From G963675935 sp963803125 (lineage in GTDB: Bacteria; Planctomycetota; Planctomycetia; Pirellulales; Thermoguttaceae): a stretch of DNA of 64,000 bases. The notes below the pieces were generated by a model, which ran no database searches, was not told the origin of the DNA, and saw only the letters and a program-made list of their open reading frames with translations. A program made the position numbers and the translations under genes. Where the stretch lies: positions 1 through 64,000 of the forward strand of contig CAWDLR010000001.1 in assembly GCA_963803125.1 (NCBI GenBank), given 5' to 3'. This document shows, piece by piece, positions 63,242 to 64,000 of the stretch (its first letter is position 1; every line of letters starts with the position of its first letter).

Positions 63242-63561
63242 GTCCAGCCTCCTCCACGGGCTCGTTCGTGCGAACGTTACCGAGACAGAGGCATTTTACG
63301 CAGTCACGGACTTCTCAGGCACAGATTGCAGAATTGACTGGGCTGCTGCCTTAGCCACCAGACAGCTTACGCAGTCTGGAAAGACGAAACAAATTCTGGA
63401 AGCAGAGGCGCGGGCGTCACTGACGCCCGATTAGCACGGAAGAGGGGGCTTTTCGGGGGCTTTCGGAGACGGCGAGCAATCGTGTATAAGTGATTGCACC
63501 GCAATGAATTGCGTGCAGGCAAAGCACTTGCATCATCTTGGCTGGATAGCCCATTTTTCGG
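63242..63561 (-). other. Spacer with no gene next to the tRNA fragment
   Basis: I see no gene here. Near 63443-63465 the string GGGGGCTTTTCGG is followed by a GGGGGCTTTCGG copy, a short tandem repeat. The island side of the boundary. Confidence 0.4.
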
Positions 63562-63600
63562 TTATCAGGGACGCGCTCTAACCAACTGAGCTATGCGCCC
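63562..63600 (-). tRNA. 5' half of tRNA-Ile(GAT), cut at the anticodon loop
   Basis: Minus strand: acceptor GGGCGCA, TA, D-arm GCTC AGTTGGTTA GAGC, G26, anticodon stem CGTCC and loop CTGATAA with anticodon GAT. The stem partner GGACG does not follow; the sequence turns to CCGAAAAATGGG. The 3' half is not nearby. Cutting precisely at the anticodon loop is a known tyrosine-integrase attachment position. Confidence 0.65.
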
Positions 63601-63610
63601 GCAACGTCGC

Positions 63611-63640
63611 AACTTATTGCCAGTACACCACTTACGTCAA
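63611..63640 (-). promoter_or_regulatory. Possible tRNA promoter
   Basis: TTGACG (63640-63635), 18-base spacer and TAAGTT (63616-63611) end about ten bases before the tRNA fragment. Confidence 0.3.
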
Positions 63641-63831
63641 CCGGCTTCAGTTGCGGCTCACCCTTTGACGCCAAGCCGTTTGCACCAGTCATCCGGTTCG
63701 CGGCATTCACGACGTACGCTGCCAATTCTACCATGCCTTTTCGCCCTGCCAAGCGGTCCCTGGGCTTTCTGACAGGGCCGATCAGTTTTCCAATCTAGGT
63801 GGCACGCAATGCCATTTCCAGTTTACTGTGT

Positions 63832-64000
63832 TATGCCGCTTGTAACTGTTGTTGAATCTTGACTTTCTGTTCTTCTGTCAGCCGCAGCAAGACCGGCGGG
63901 TGTGGCGCCGTGTGAGCTTTGCGACGCGGCCATTCCCGCTTCTGTTTCGGGCTGGTACGCACACGCCGTTCGCGTTGCGCTCGGGCAATCCTTTCACGAA
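63832..64000 (-). CDS. Unrecognised protein, C-terminal part (gene continues past the right edge)
   Basis: Stop TAA at 63832-63834 on the minus strand; the frame remains open to the window edge (about 55 codons). The product is very basic (RERRVRTSPKQKREWPRRKA) and ends LRLTEEQKVKIQQQLQAA. Such basic C-termini occur in transposases, but no motif confirms this. Likely chromosomal flank to the right of the tRNA fragment. Confidence 0.45.

Noticed and set aside
63216..63434. Plus-strand frame after the metal ATPase start
   Set aside because: No ribosome binding site or recognisable motif, and it is partly antisense to the ATPase start.
63562..63600. Group I intron in the tRNA-Ile anticodon loop
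   Set aside because: No 3' exon pairing GGACG or conserved intron elements follow within the sequence on the island side; a truncation at an attachment site explains it better.
1..64000. CRISPR array or toxin-antitoxin system
   Set aside because: No regularly spaced repeats with unique spacers and no recognisable toxin-antitoxin pair were found.

Overview
The window (GC-rich, no rRNA operon) looks like the inner part and right-hand boundary of a large accessory region in a bacterial chromosome. The dense small-gene blocks, serine recombinases and stress-gene repertoire suggest a Planctomycetota-like host or a metagenome-derived relative. That assignment is inference: no phylogenetic marker gene is present.

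Layout. (1) 1-4.3 kb: a SprT-like metalloprotease gene with a frameshift, two related resolvase-type serine recombinases each with its own promoter, a small HTH-like gene coupled to the second recombinase, and a hairpin-rich RNA candidate ending in an intrinsic terminator. (2) 4.3-5.5 kb: no gene, but an iteron-like set of 10-mers. (3) 5.5-15.1 kb: a mobile-element-like block of about 27 small genes, many overlapping and many with a GGAGCA-type Shine-Dalgarno. They lie on the plus strand to about 8.5 kb and on the minus strand from there to 15.1 kb, and many products are small Cys-pair (zinc-ribbon-like) or acidic proteins. (4) 15.1-18 kb: sparse, with an ECF sigma factor and a methyltransferase remnant. 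(5) 18-60.4 kb: a long stress and central-carbon island, almost all on the minus strand from 23 kb onward. (6) 61-63.2 kb: a sensor gene and a copper/heavy-metal P1B-ATPase that run into each other tail to tail, each missing its C-terminal half or domain. (7) 63.56-64 kb: the 5' half of a tRNA-Ile gene cut exactly at the anticodon loop, then probable chromosomal flank with the end of an unrecognised gene.

Function of the island. It carries nearly all the enzymes needed to turn glycogen into acetate and ATP: glycogen phosphorylase (glgP), 4-alpha-glucanotransferase (malQ), phosphoglucomutase (pgm), glucose-6-phosphate isomerase (pgi), class I aldolase, glucose-6-phosphate dehydrogenase (zwf), 6-phosphogluconate dehydrogenase (gnd), RpiB, phosphoketolase (xfp) and acetate kinase (ackA). 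With these are two plasma-membrane-type H+-ATPases, a ClC channel/antiporter, a UspA protein, DedA, catalase, a ferritin-like protein, PRC-barrel, BON, YfdX, SpoIIAA-like and DUF1269-type stress proteins, a membrane site-2 protease with CBS domains, and CsrA. My reading is a horizontally acquired survival module for acid, energy and redox stress: stored glucan is fermented through the phosphoketolase bypass, and the ATP drives proton export.

Sequence state. At least eight single-base frameshifts (SprT-like, a 6.1 kb small gene, HMA-methyltransferase, UspA, zwf, malQ tail, glgP twice) and one in-frame amber codon sit in otherwise well-conserved genes. They are either real decay or base errors in the assembly. 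Two DUF2934-like tails, on the second H+-ATPase and on MalQ, are each lost through one of these lesions.
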